This document shows positions 10,948 through 19,307 of a stretch of DNA of 28,873 nucleotides, one piece after another. Location of the stretch: the NCBI GenBank assembly GCA_015499995.1, contig JADNRV010000503.1, positions 1 through 28,873 on the forward strand, read 5' to 3'. Position 1 is the first letter of the stretch. The number at the start of each line of letters is the position of its first letter. The DNA comes from Flammula alnicola. Taxonomy: Eukaryota > Basidiomycota > Agaricomycetes > Agaricales > Strophariaceae. Below the pieces are notes generated by a model that worked only from the letters and a program-made list of their open reading frames with translations, did not search any database and was not told the DNA's origin. The translations under genes and the position numbers were made by a program.

Positions 10948-11237
10948 TTACTTGAATGTCTGCTCTGCTGCCCATTTCGTCGAACCTCCAGAGATACGAG
11001 CGATAATTGTGTCGCTGAATCCATATGACTGAGTATATGCTAGCCTGCGGCGGTCATTACTAGCACATCTCCAGCCCATGCATTGTCATTGAAACCCATA
11101 CATCACTAGGAGAGGAAGACGTTAATCAACCCGGGGAATACTCACCATTTAGGAACGTGCTCGAGGACGTGATCGTGAGGAGTCAGTCCTTTTTCTCTTT
11201 CACTGTCACATATTTTCTTGATATTTCCAGGTGTCAT
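10948..11237 (-). CDS. Small spliced protein, unidentified
   Basis: Two exons, 11237-11146 and 11044-10948, read from ATG 11237 to TAA: 62 residues starting MTPGNIKKICDSEREKGLTP and ending ISGGSTKWAAEQTFK. The joint is convincing because AAATG plus GCTAGC makes VPKWLAYTQSYGF across a 101-nt intron (11045-11145) that starts GTGAGT, has a TAATGAC branch region and ends GCAG. The same frame is open further upstream to about 11283 (LLTVGVSG before the Met), with a possible acceptor TTTCAG right before GTATG, so more 5' exons may exist. I do not recognise the family. It looks soluble, with no signal or membrane segment. It sits between HOM6 and a GNAT gene, all on the same strand. Confidence 0.5.
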
Positions 11238-11424
11238 ACCTGAAACGCCTACAGTAAGTAATGTGGGTCTCCTGGTGCGGCCTCCTCACAATCCGACAAC
11301 TACCTTTATCCCGATGGTGACAATACTAGTCCAGAAAGCATGCTAATTGTAACGGCGGAGACCAAGTTTATTGCGGTTGGACACATGCTCCTAGTGCTGA
11401 CCTTCCTATTCATGGACGCTTTCC

Positions 11425-12162
11425 TCAATCGCTGTCACCAAGAGCGGTCTTCTCAATGTCGAGCACTAATCGGTTCTCTCCGGCTTCACTTTGACGAGCA
11501 TTCCACCATTCTGCAGTCACAACGAACTCCCAATCGTTCTTTTCTTCCCTCCATTGTGCTGGAACCCCGAATTTCTTCTCCATCAGGCTGCGCATGGGGA
11601 GGTTGTCTTTGTGAGTGCCCAGATTGATCCGTTCGAGTCCTAGGTGGTCGAATCCGTAGGCGAAAGTCATGTCGAGCGCCTCCACAGCGTATCCTTTGCC
11701 TCGGACCAAGGGCCCGCTCATGAGCATGATGCCACATTCCCCAGTTTTCGCCACGAGGTCCAGAGATCCAAACCCTGTCTCGCCGATGGTTGCCATTGCA
11801 TCGCCGCTTTCTCCTACAGGCCCTTGCTCGCGTACTTCGCTGGGGCTGCTCTCTCGAATATCGGTGGAGACTTCATTATCTTGGGTACTTTGGTTTGGCG
11901 AGAGCAAAACAATGGCGAGGGAAAGTCCAGTGATTCCTGATTCCACGCGCCATTTTTTGATCTGCTTTTCGTTTGAAGCGACCGTAATTGGGGATTTTGG
12001 CGAACGGATGTGTGGGAGAAACGTCGTGCAGAGTGGATCATGTGCACGTGCAGTGAATGAATACGCGTCGCTGTGGATGGGCGAGCGCAGGAGGATTCGA
12101 GATGATGGGGAGCGAGATCGTATAGTGACGAGACGGGCTCCTGGTGTTACTGACGTCGACAT
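11425..12162 (-). CDS. GNAT family N-acetyltransferase
   Basis: Single-exon gene for 245 residues. The acetyl-CoA binding motif appears as RGKGYAVEALDMTFAYGFDH (residues about 154-173; R-G-K-G-Y-A), followed by the typical LGLERINLGTHKDNLPMRSL. This layout is that of the RimJ/RimL-type branch (Acetyltransf_3 family), which acetylates N-terminal amines or small amines. The substrate cannot be told from sequence. The N-terminal part (TIRSRSPSSRILLRSPIHSD) also fits the start of that fold, where the first strand is followed by the 'R/L.P...D' segment. A Ser/Glu-rich insertion (about 88-125) is longer than usual. No intron is needed, and the start is the first ATG of the frame. No targeting signal is evident, so it is presumably cytosolic. 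Confidence 0.85.
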   Translation of the reverse strand: MSTSVTPGARLVTIRSRSPSSRILLRSPIHSDAYSFTARAHDPLCTTFLPHIRSPKSPITVASNEKQIKKWRVESGITGLSLAIVLLSPNQSTQDNEVSTDIRESSPSEVREQGPVGESGDAMATIGETGFGSLDLVAKTGECGIMLMSGPLVRGKGYAVEALDMTFAYGFDHLGLERINLGTHKDNLPMRSLMEKKFGVPAQWREEKNDWEFVVTAEWWNARQSEAGENRLVLDIEKTALGDSD

Positions 12163-12646
12163 ATCGGCAGATGGTAGGTCGTTCTTTGGTGCTTAGTTTT
12201 GCGTTTAACTTGTTATCTTTTCACTTGGCCTCATGCTCGCATGACTCGAGATTATTGCTGGATTCGGGGCCGACTTTATGCATCCATGTGGCGGACGGGG
12301 AGGTTTGACATGTGTGTCAGCTCGATGGGGATTTAGAAAGCTTAACTTTTTGAGTATTAGAACCGCCTTAAGCTCGGAGACATGTGCATTGATCAAAGAG
12401 TTCCCTTATCTTACGCGATTGCAATACACTGGAAATATTTCACCAACGCTCTAGCTCCTTGACAAGAAAAGGTCTGTCGTCTGTTGTGATAAAGACTCAT
12501 TCTGTCCAACTGCGAAAGCGAACAACATATAGCATGTTGTAGTGCGTTGTGTAAGAAAGATGCAAAAAAAGCGTCCTAGATTCCATTAGAAAGGTCCAAT
12601 TCTTATTTAAACAACAATAAAATCCTCGAAGACTATCCATCACTCA
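12163..12646. other. Intergenic, GNAT promoter side
   Basis: Between the GNAT start and the carbonic anhydrase stop. No coding pattern seen; an open minus-strand frame at 12205-12396 has no family likeness. Confidence 0.4.
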
Positions 12647-14040
12647 TTAATTTCTGTTAGGCCACATCGGCGCGAGACTTCGCTTTGCCTGACAGAGCTT
12701 CTCGCAACGTTTGATCGAGACCACATGAGCGCCTGCGGACCCCTTCATCTCTTCCGTGGTAGCAGTCGCCATGGAGGATGCCGCGCTCGAGGTCGTGTTG
12801 GCGATTTCATGAGTAGCCGCAGACGTTGAGACTTCATGGACAGCGGCAGACGCAACAGCCGATTTAGCGACAGCGTCGAAAGGAGGGGCAGGGATAGCCT
12901 TTCCAGGTGGGCCGACAGAAATTCCAAGGTCGCGAATTTCTCCGTTCTCGATATCGTAAACCCAGCCATGGATGAAGACGTCGGTGAGAGCACCTCTCTC
13001 AGCTCGCGTTACTTTCCCAGTGGCGTTGGCTGCTGTCAAAGCCGCAAAGTGCTAATTGTGGACTGACGTCAGTAGAAGGGGCAGAGACACGGATTTTATA
13101 TACTTACGTTAGAAATGACAGAGTCAGCTGCGATGCGACGAACGCCAGCCTTGACGTTCTCCTCGACAAGGGCGCGAAAACCCGCTGAATTTAACATTAG
13201 TCACCAATTGAATGCAGAGATAAAATACTGACGCTCTGTGACATCGGGCTCCTCAATCACAGATAAAGCCGCGTTCTTGGAACGGAGTTCCACGATCTCA
13301 GTCCTGAAGAGATTGGGAGATCAACAAATAAGCAAAATGTGTGAAATGACTCTCCAAATACCTATTCGAAGTGCGGAATATTTCACGAATAGGCTCAATC
13401 CAGTTCTGAACAGCGCCGTTGGCAGCGTCGATTTGATTGACCGGAGGAGAGGCAATCGAGGCAGCAACGCCACCGCAGCCGTAGTGGCCCATGACAATAA
13501 TGTGGTTCACACCCAGTTCGGCGACGGCGTACGAGAGAACAGATTGACTGAAAAGACTCGTTTAGCGAGGCTAAATTACAAGAAATAAAGTGTCACCCAC
13601 GCATTGGCATCGGAGCTCTGGAACTGATTGGCAATGTTGCGCTGCGTGAACAAGGTCCCAGGCTTCGCATTGAAGACAGTACCTTCGCTAACGCGACTGT
13701 CAGAGCATCCTATGAACATGAAAGGAGGGGCTGTGATATACACAGATGAGTTAAAAATACTACCTGTTTCATATACAAAATAGATACCTTGCCCCTCGTC
13801 AGTTAAAGTCTTCAGGAGTGCAGGGTCAGACTTGGCAATGTTTTCACGGAATGCCTTGTTTCCAGTTGAAAGCAGCTCAAGTCCTGCAACCGAGGTGGCA
13901 GCCTTTGTAGTAGTTTCACGGGCGATCCTTGCAGATTGTGCCCGTCCAACGATGCGCAGCTCCTCGACTTGATGAGTTGGGTGGGTAAAGACAGTGGAGA
14001 TAGCCGCGAAGGCGACAAATGCAAGGCCAGAGGTATGCAT
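12647..14040 (-). CDS. Beta-class carbonic anhydrase, predicted secreted
   Basis: Zinc enzyme for CO2 hydration. Six exons (14040-13788, 13730-13601, 13547-13362, 13303-13233, 13184-13108, 13051-12647) give 373 residues. MHTSGLAFVAFAAISTVFTH is a clear signal peptide. The beta-class zinc site is present: CSDSR (C93, D95) and HYGCGG (H149, C152). FTQRNIANQF, SYAVAELGVNHIIVMGH and GWVYDIENGEI are also family hallmarks. After the catalytic domain comes an Ala/Ser/Thr-rich tail of about 80 residues (AVASAAVHEVSTSAATHEIA), which is unusual. Near the stop an alternative frame reads GLDQTLREALSGKAKSRADV and stops at TAA (12658-12660), so the last 20 residues could be misread by one base. Most basidiomycete beta-CAs are intracellular; this one is probably extracellular or in the wall. 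It lies upstream of the GNAT gene on the same strand. Confidence 0.92.
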
Positions 14041-14252
14041 TTGAAAAGATGCGGGAATGAAAGTGGTTTTTCTGTTTTTCTGTTGGTGTAAAGAGTGAGA
14101 GAAGGAAGTCCCAAGATGATTGGAGTAGAAAAAGAAATGGCGAAGCTAGCGCCCCAAGGGATGAATTAAAGAAGCCTGAGGGAATCAACCCACAACCAAA
14201 AAAGGGCTAGGACGAAGGAAAGAAATGAGGCTTCTTTGCTCGACATGAGGCC

Positions 14253-14259
14253 TTTTATA
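14253..14259 (-). promoter_or_regulatory. Possible TATA box of the carbonic anhydrase gene
   Basis: Minus-strand reading GGTTTTATAAAAGGCC contains TATAAAA about 215 bp before the start codon. This would imply a long leader. The motif alone is weak evidence. Confidence 0.35.
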
Positions 14260-14322
14260 AAACCCTTCAAGAGTACTTCAACCCTTGTCGCCGTAACCAA
14301 TCGCAAGACATAACAAAGGGAC

Positions 14323-14352
14323 CTTGGCTGCTTGGCTTCTTGGCTGCTTGGC
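14323..14352. repeat. 14-bp direct repeat
   Basis: CTTGGCTGCTTGGC occurs twice, at 14323-14336 and 14339-14352, separated by two bases. It lies just beyond the stop codon of the minus-strand five-exon gene, between that gene and the carbonic anhydrase promoter. Confidence 0.7.
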
Positions 14353-14383
14353 GAGTAAATACGAGGTTGACGCCAGAACTGAG

Positions 14384-15256
14384 CTAGACATTCTTGGCGG
14401 TGCCATCAGATGCAGGAAGAAAATAATCTTGAGTAAGGCCAACGATAGGCCTCTGCAACCAAGCACGGGGGTACGAAATCCAGGCAATGTTGTCGAGAAT
14501 GGGCTGGGGTAGAACATGAACATCTTTCGTGTTATGCCTTTTTACTTATTGTCAAGAAATCTCAAGATTCCGAACTTCGATGAAAGAAGCACGTACCAAG
14601 CACTCCAACAGTCCTGGGATACACTATTCGGACTAGTTCTGTCTTCGAATCTCTTGGATCAATTGGCTCGGCTTTCTTGCGCAGCTCGTAGAATCGACGT
14701 AGATGCAACATGAAGTAGACGCTGACCCAATGGCAGACGGTCTTCATAGGAGGTCGCCAAGCAACGTGACGGAAATTGCGACTTGGCAAAAGATGTCCTG
14801 GAAATGAATGTGTGCCGTTAATCACAATCAAGGATGAGACAAGCGCAAACCGCGACGCACTTTTGAGTGCTGCGAATTTCGAAAAGCTAGCGCGGCTCTG
14901 AAAAAATCTGAGAGCCTTCGAGGTCGTTCACCGCTTATAAAAAAGACTTTCGAATTTTGTTAGTTTGACTACGGGAGACTAACATGGCTGTAAGCCAACG
15001 TGGCCGCTTGCAGGAGGCTCAATTGGCCTGATATCATGGCAGCCACAATTTGATAGAAACAGATGAAACGAAAGGTCGGAAAATCTGGAAAAGCGTCCGA
15101 TAGACTGCGAAGAGGCACGAAAAGACAAGGGATTCTCCCTTATCCTAATATCAGCGTATCCAATGACATTGTAGCTGGAAGGGTTGAAAAGGAACTCAGA
15201 AACGTCGATGTCGATGGTTGGTCGATGGTGCATGGTACTTACTAGCATATGTACAT
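14384..15256 (-). CDS. Unidentified five-exon protein, about 170 aa
   Basis: Found by joining short exons: 15256-15243, 15104-14984, 14897-14861, 14797-14597 and 14523-14384, all phase-consistent. Splice signals are good (GTAAGT/TTCGCAG, GTTAGT/TTTTTTCAG, GTGCGT/TTTCCAG, GTACGT/CGAAAG). The read includes a hydrophobic stretch FICFYQIVAAMISGQLSLLQ. It continues across splices as FAALKRHLLPSRNFRHVAW, FMLHLRRFYELRKKAEPID and VYPRTVGVLDVHVLPQPIL, and ends DYFLPASDGTAKNV. Possibly one membrane segment near residues 15-40. I do not recognise the family. The 14-nt first exon is the least sure part; the last three exons are the best supported, by the continuous frame and by codon third positions. Its start is 188 bp from the divergent Nnt1-like gene, so the two may share a promoter. 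Confidence 0.55.
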
Positions 15257-15444
15257 GTGTGTGTTTGTAGCTGTGTATTCACGCGATTCCTGCCCCTTCA
15301 ACCACTGGCAATATTCAACTGGCTCTCCCCTCTTTAACGTCAATCTTGGGCTGCATTTCAATCTATCTCGCGTCCGCAAGACAGTGAAGTTCATACATGA
15401 CATGACAAATTTCAACGACGTGGCTAACTTTTTTCTCAGAAAGG

Positions 15445-16541
15445 ATGTCTCTTACCAATTTAGACAATGAAGACATTCTGAGCGATGCACTGGAGTTTTT
15501 GGGAGGGAAGCCAGTCATTGACGACAGTATTGTTCGATACGGCCCCTTGGTACTGACGCTGGCACCCAAGGTACGGCCCTCATAAACCTAACACGGCTTA
15601 AATCTCCGCTTATTCTTGTCGATGCTATCAGGAAGGCAAAGTGCGCTCAGTACTGGCCAATCATTATTGAGGGCAATCCCTGAAGCATAACTCAAGGCGA
15701 ATACCTTATTAGCAGATCATCTATTCTCCCCGGCACTCTTCTTGGCTGAGAGGATCGAAAGGAATCTGTTCGATGCGAGCGGACGAACGGGTGAGTCATC
15801 TATACGTCACCTAGTCCGCTTGACTTACGATGAATATTTTATCAGTGATTGAACTTGGAGCAGGAAGCGCGTTACCGTCCCTTTTGCTGAGCATGCGACC
15901 GGATCCACCGTCCCTCGTCGTGGTAACGGATTATCCAGACGATATTATCATGGGCAATTTGAAGAAGAACGTGGAAAGTAACCGCGGTCTGGTAACCGCT
16001 GGTTGTACCGTAAAATGCGAAGGTTATGAATGGGGGACTGATACTTCGGAACTGCTGTCAGTATTTGCGTTTGAACCTCCACAGTGGCTTTGCGACTGAC
16101 GATTGACATAGGAAATTATTGAGACCGACAGACTCACATAATTCGGGGTACGATGTCGTGATCTTGTCAGATCTGCTACATTTCTTTTCCTCGCACGATG
16201 TTCTGGTCTCTTCCATTCGAGAACTTCTGGTTAAAACGTCGAGTGCCCGAGTATACGTAGGGGTAAGCCCTTTTCTTTCGAACCTTTTATCTCAGGATCT
16301 AAACAATGCATACGCATACGTTGATGTCTGACAGGCTGGAAATTATACCCATGGCCCCGTGTGCGACAACTTTCTTCAGAAAGGAAGGTCAATAGGCTTG
16401 CAATTTGATGAAATCGGTGATAAAGACGAAGACCGCAAATGGCTAGGCACATTAGCAGTGAGCAATCTCGACCAGGAGGCATTGCAGTTGCGAAAAAACA
16501 ATTGCCGATACTGGGTTGGACGTTGGTCTGAGAGAGCTTAA
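15445..16541 (+). CDS. NNT1: Nnt1/EFM7-like protein N-methyltransferase (methyltransferase family 16)
   Basis: SAM-dependent methyltransferase. Yeast Nnt1/Efm7 modifies the N-terminus and adjacent lysine of translation elongation factor eEF1A. Exons 15445-15570, 15632-15640, 15697-15790, 15846-16056, 16112-16262 and 16335-16541 give 265 residues. Motif I reads VIELGAGSALPSLLL, followed by VVVTDYPDDIIMGNLKKNV (acidic SAM-ribose loop). Next come YEWGTD and YDVVILSDLLHF, the family's post-II signature. Exon 2 is only 9 nt (GAAGGCAAA); it is needed to join LTLAPK to ANTLLADHLFSP in frame. The acceptor of the next exon is the weak CTCAAG rather than the later TTATTAG, because only the first keeps ANTLLADHLF. 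Subfamily naming rests on TDYPD and LSDLL; a related family-16 lysine methyltransferase is possible. Cytosolic, no targeting signal. Confidence 0.85.
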
Positions 16542-16883
16542 ACTCGCTGGCTCTGATAACATGCAGTTTAAAGTAAAATTTAACATGAACCTCTAACAGG
16601 GGATTGATGGGTGTGACAATACGAGTGTAATGAGCATGGACTCAACTAAGGCTGACAATGCGAGAGAAAGTCGTGAGTGTGGAATTGGACCGGTCAGAAG
16701 CGACATATGTATGTATATGAATTGCTTGGGCTGTTTTTTTGTTTTTGTTTTGCAGTTCTTTTACTTCTTTTATTTCTTGTACTTCTTTCACTTCGGTGGC
16801 ACAACAGATGCATTTAGTTCGTGAGGCCACGTATCTTGTAGGATTTAATATTATTGCTGATTTCAATCAAGGAGGCAGACAGA
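16542..16883. other. Convergent 3' region with pyrimidine tract
   Basis: 342 bp between the stops of the methyltransferase (+) and fruit-body protein (-) genes. A long T/C-rich tract (about 16735-16796, repeats of the CTTCTTT and TTTACTTC type) fills its centre. No coding content supported. Confidence 0.5.
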
Positions 16884-18105
16884 TCAAGCAAGGAAGAGGA
16901 AGACGTCATCAAGTTCGGAGCTCGAGAGTCCTTGGTTATCGCGATCGTCTTTAAATACGACTTGATCATTGCCTATGGCAGTAACCTGGACTTGATAAAA
17001 GTTCCAATTGTTCTCGACAGCCTTGGGTGTGAACACGACCGCTCCGTTCCACATGACACCAAAACCAGTAGCTGGAGTAACGCCATCACTTGCTACGCCG
17101 ATGACTCGGAGGAACAACGTTATAACATATACCTTTCCTGCAATCGTAGCGAGAGGCTGAGCTGTGGGGGCGAGAAGACCTGGGTTTCCGGCTGAAAAAA
17201 AACCTAAGGTCGCAAACACAAAACCAGTGTGAGTGCCTGTGAGACGCAATATTTCGGTGGGGCTGCCGGCAACAGAGTCTGTCAATACAGTCCATGCGGC
17301 ATAGGACGTGGTGGAGCAGAACGGGTGACCGGGACAGCATACACAGGTAAACCCTTCAAACCCGCCGTCAGGGATCAACGTTATGCGGGCATATCCACGA
17401 GATTCGGAAACTTGGAGTTGGTCCGTTCCAAGATTGGTAGCTGTGCTAATGTCGGTGGGCAGAAAGTACTATGGACAGGAACTGTAAGTTTTAATGGGGT
17501 TACTATTCAAATCGGGTTTGACTGACGAAGGCGCAGGTAGTTTGGGTCGCGGTTCCATTCTCGATTGCAAGCCAGATATTGAAGAACTGGCAAGCACCGC
17601 CAGAGGCATCGGGGTCTCGAGACTTGCAGAGTTGAGCGCAGGTCTCGACATTGTAGTCGTCAATCAATGTAAATCCCATGAACTACGTGAGGGTATGTTA
17701 GATATGGTATGCGTGATGGGAAAAATTGCATACTCCAGGGGCTCCAGTCGCTCCGTTTGTGGGACCAAAGACAAAGTTGAAGCTGTCAGGCGTCGCAGGA
17801 TCCGGGTCCGCATCCGGTTGTGAAGCAATGGCATGGGTTGTCTTCGACAAGGAGTCGGGACCACTACTCAAAAGCGCAGCCTCGATGGCGGCAAAGTCAG
17901 TCTTAGGGGCTTCAACTTTCGGGGTGTTGTCGGGGGGTATGTTCGGAAAAGATGAAGGCGTAATTGGAATCCCAAGTTGCGGAGTTTGAGCCGCGACAGC
18001 TGTATTATCTGGATGTAAGAACTTTGATGCTTCCATTTTTTGTGGATATCGTACCAGCAGCCAACTTGACCATAGGGTGAGGACGGAGCAGAAGATGGAT
18101 TTCAT
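16884..18105 (-). CDS. Secreted protein of the 'fruit-body specific protein a' family
   Basis: Three exons (18105-17734, 17682-17527, 17468-16884) give 370 residues. The N-terminus MKSIFCSVLTLWSSWLLV is a plausible signal sequence. Then follow a Pro-rich linker, FNFVFGPTNGATGAPG, and a Cys-containing PAN-like segment (GFTLIDDYNVETCAQLCKSR, GGACQFFNIWLAIENGT). The C-terminal beta-rich domain runs from LIPDGGFEGFTCVCCPGHPF to MWNGAVVFTPK and NNWNFYQVQVTAIGNDQVVF. From memory these blocks, in this order, match proteins annotated 'fruit-body specific protein a' in mushrooms; their role is unknown. Intron 2 (17469-17526) needs the distal acceptor CCATAG. Using the proximal TTACAG 13 nt earlier runs into a stop. 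In-frame stops inside both introns show splicing is required. A TATA box lies 42-49 bp upstream of the start. Confidence 0.82.
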
Positions 18106-18146
18106 AGAAATTGGACGTTGAACTGACGGTAGTAGCACAGCAAAGG

Positions 18147-18154
18147 ATTTTATA
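18147..18154 (-). promoter_or_regulatory. TATA box of the fruit-body protein gene
   Basis: Minus-strand TATAAAAT sits about 45 bp before the ATG at 18105, giving a short leader. Spacing and match to consensus are good; function is inferred. Confidence 0.5.
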
Positions 18155-19307
18155 CCATTGTACCAACAGATCTAGCCGACGGTGATCTAGCATCCGAGTC
18201 AAAGCATGTAGATTGGGTTCTTATCTTCCACGTTCCTTCTGAATAGATGGCAGGAATGCAGTCAGACAGGAATGTCGACAGGCAAATATGCTGAAAATGA
18301 CGGCTGACCTAGGCACATCTATCACTGATCGGATATAGGAAACAAGCAGGATGCCCTACGAGAACGTATAGGGCCTCTACAACGTCGAGGCTCCTCTAGC
18401 CAGGAAGAAATTCTGTCCAAGAGCTTCCTTCCGGTCGGACGTGGAGAAAATGAGGCTGATCAGTCTTCGGGACGGATGGCATGCCCTGGCTAAGAATAAG
18501 AAATGGTAAAGAGCAGGCCAATCTCACACCTGACCACCGGCTTGCTCTCGGATGTCAACTGTGTGATTTCGAACTCTTCGAACCTCTTGGGTGGTCAGTT
18601 AAATCCATTGTTTCACAAACGTTTCCATATCCCGAATCCCCATGAAGATGGATTTCTCCTATGCTCATATGACCAGAACCTGACCCAATGACCGCGTTAA
18701 TGTGCGAGACGATTCACCATTCTGGGATTCCTATTGCGAGTTTCCATCTTTGATAGGACCAATCCAAACTTCAGAGGAGACATGAAATAGGACATTTGTC
18801 GACCGCTTGGATCGGGGTGGTACTTCTCCACATCTTCAAAATAGATGCAATCTCTTCCAGGGAAGGAGAACCGCCGAGAGACATTAATTTCTGTGTATTT
18901 TTCAAGAACAAACAACTCCTCAACGTTTCAACCTCTCGTATGCCGAATAAGTTTGATTCTGTTTGAATTAAATCAGAAAAGGGCAAAGAATGGGCGGGAA
19001 AAATACTCATTAACTAACAATTGAGCATATTAAGATGCTGATAAATGAGAGAGCGTGAGGCGAAAAGAAAGCCATTGAGCGGCATGTTAAAGATGTCGTG
19101 GTTGAGGTTTGGTGTCAGAACCCCGCACGCGTCTTTTTTCGAAACGTCACACAGCGCGTGATCTCTGTGACCGGGCGCGTTTGTTCACGTTCGATGGCAG
19201 GGTCGCAACGTCAACCTGAAGTCAAAAGGGCTCGGTTCCTCTCACAGTCCAAGCTTCTTTTCATGAAATATCCAAGTTTCTCTCGGCCGCCCATCGTCTC
19301 TTAGAAT
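18155..19307. other. Divergent intergenic region, fruit-body gene and EXO1
   Basis: About 1.15 kb. Two overlapping minus-strand open frames (18697-18915 and 18771-19010, the latter containing TQKLMSLGGSPSLEEIASIL) have some coding look, but I found no way to splice them into a convincing protein and no family likeness. The rest appears noncoding and must carry both promoters. Confidence 0.35.

Noticed and set aside
11060..11105. Alternative exon giving CDVWVSMTMHGLEMC in the small gene
   Set aside because: Needs a 40-nt intron; the 101-nt intron giving VPKWLAYTQSYGF continues far longer in frame.
18697..19010. Two overlapping minus-strand frames
   Set aside because: Some coding look, but no convincing join and no recognised motif.
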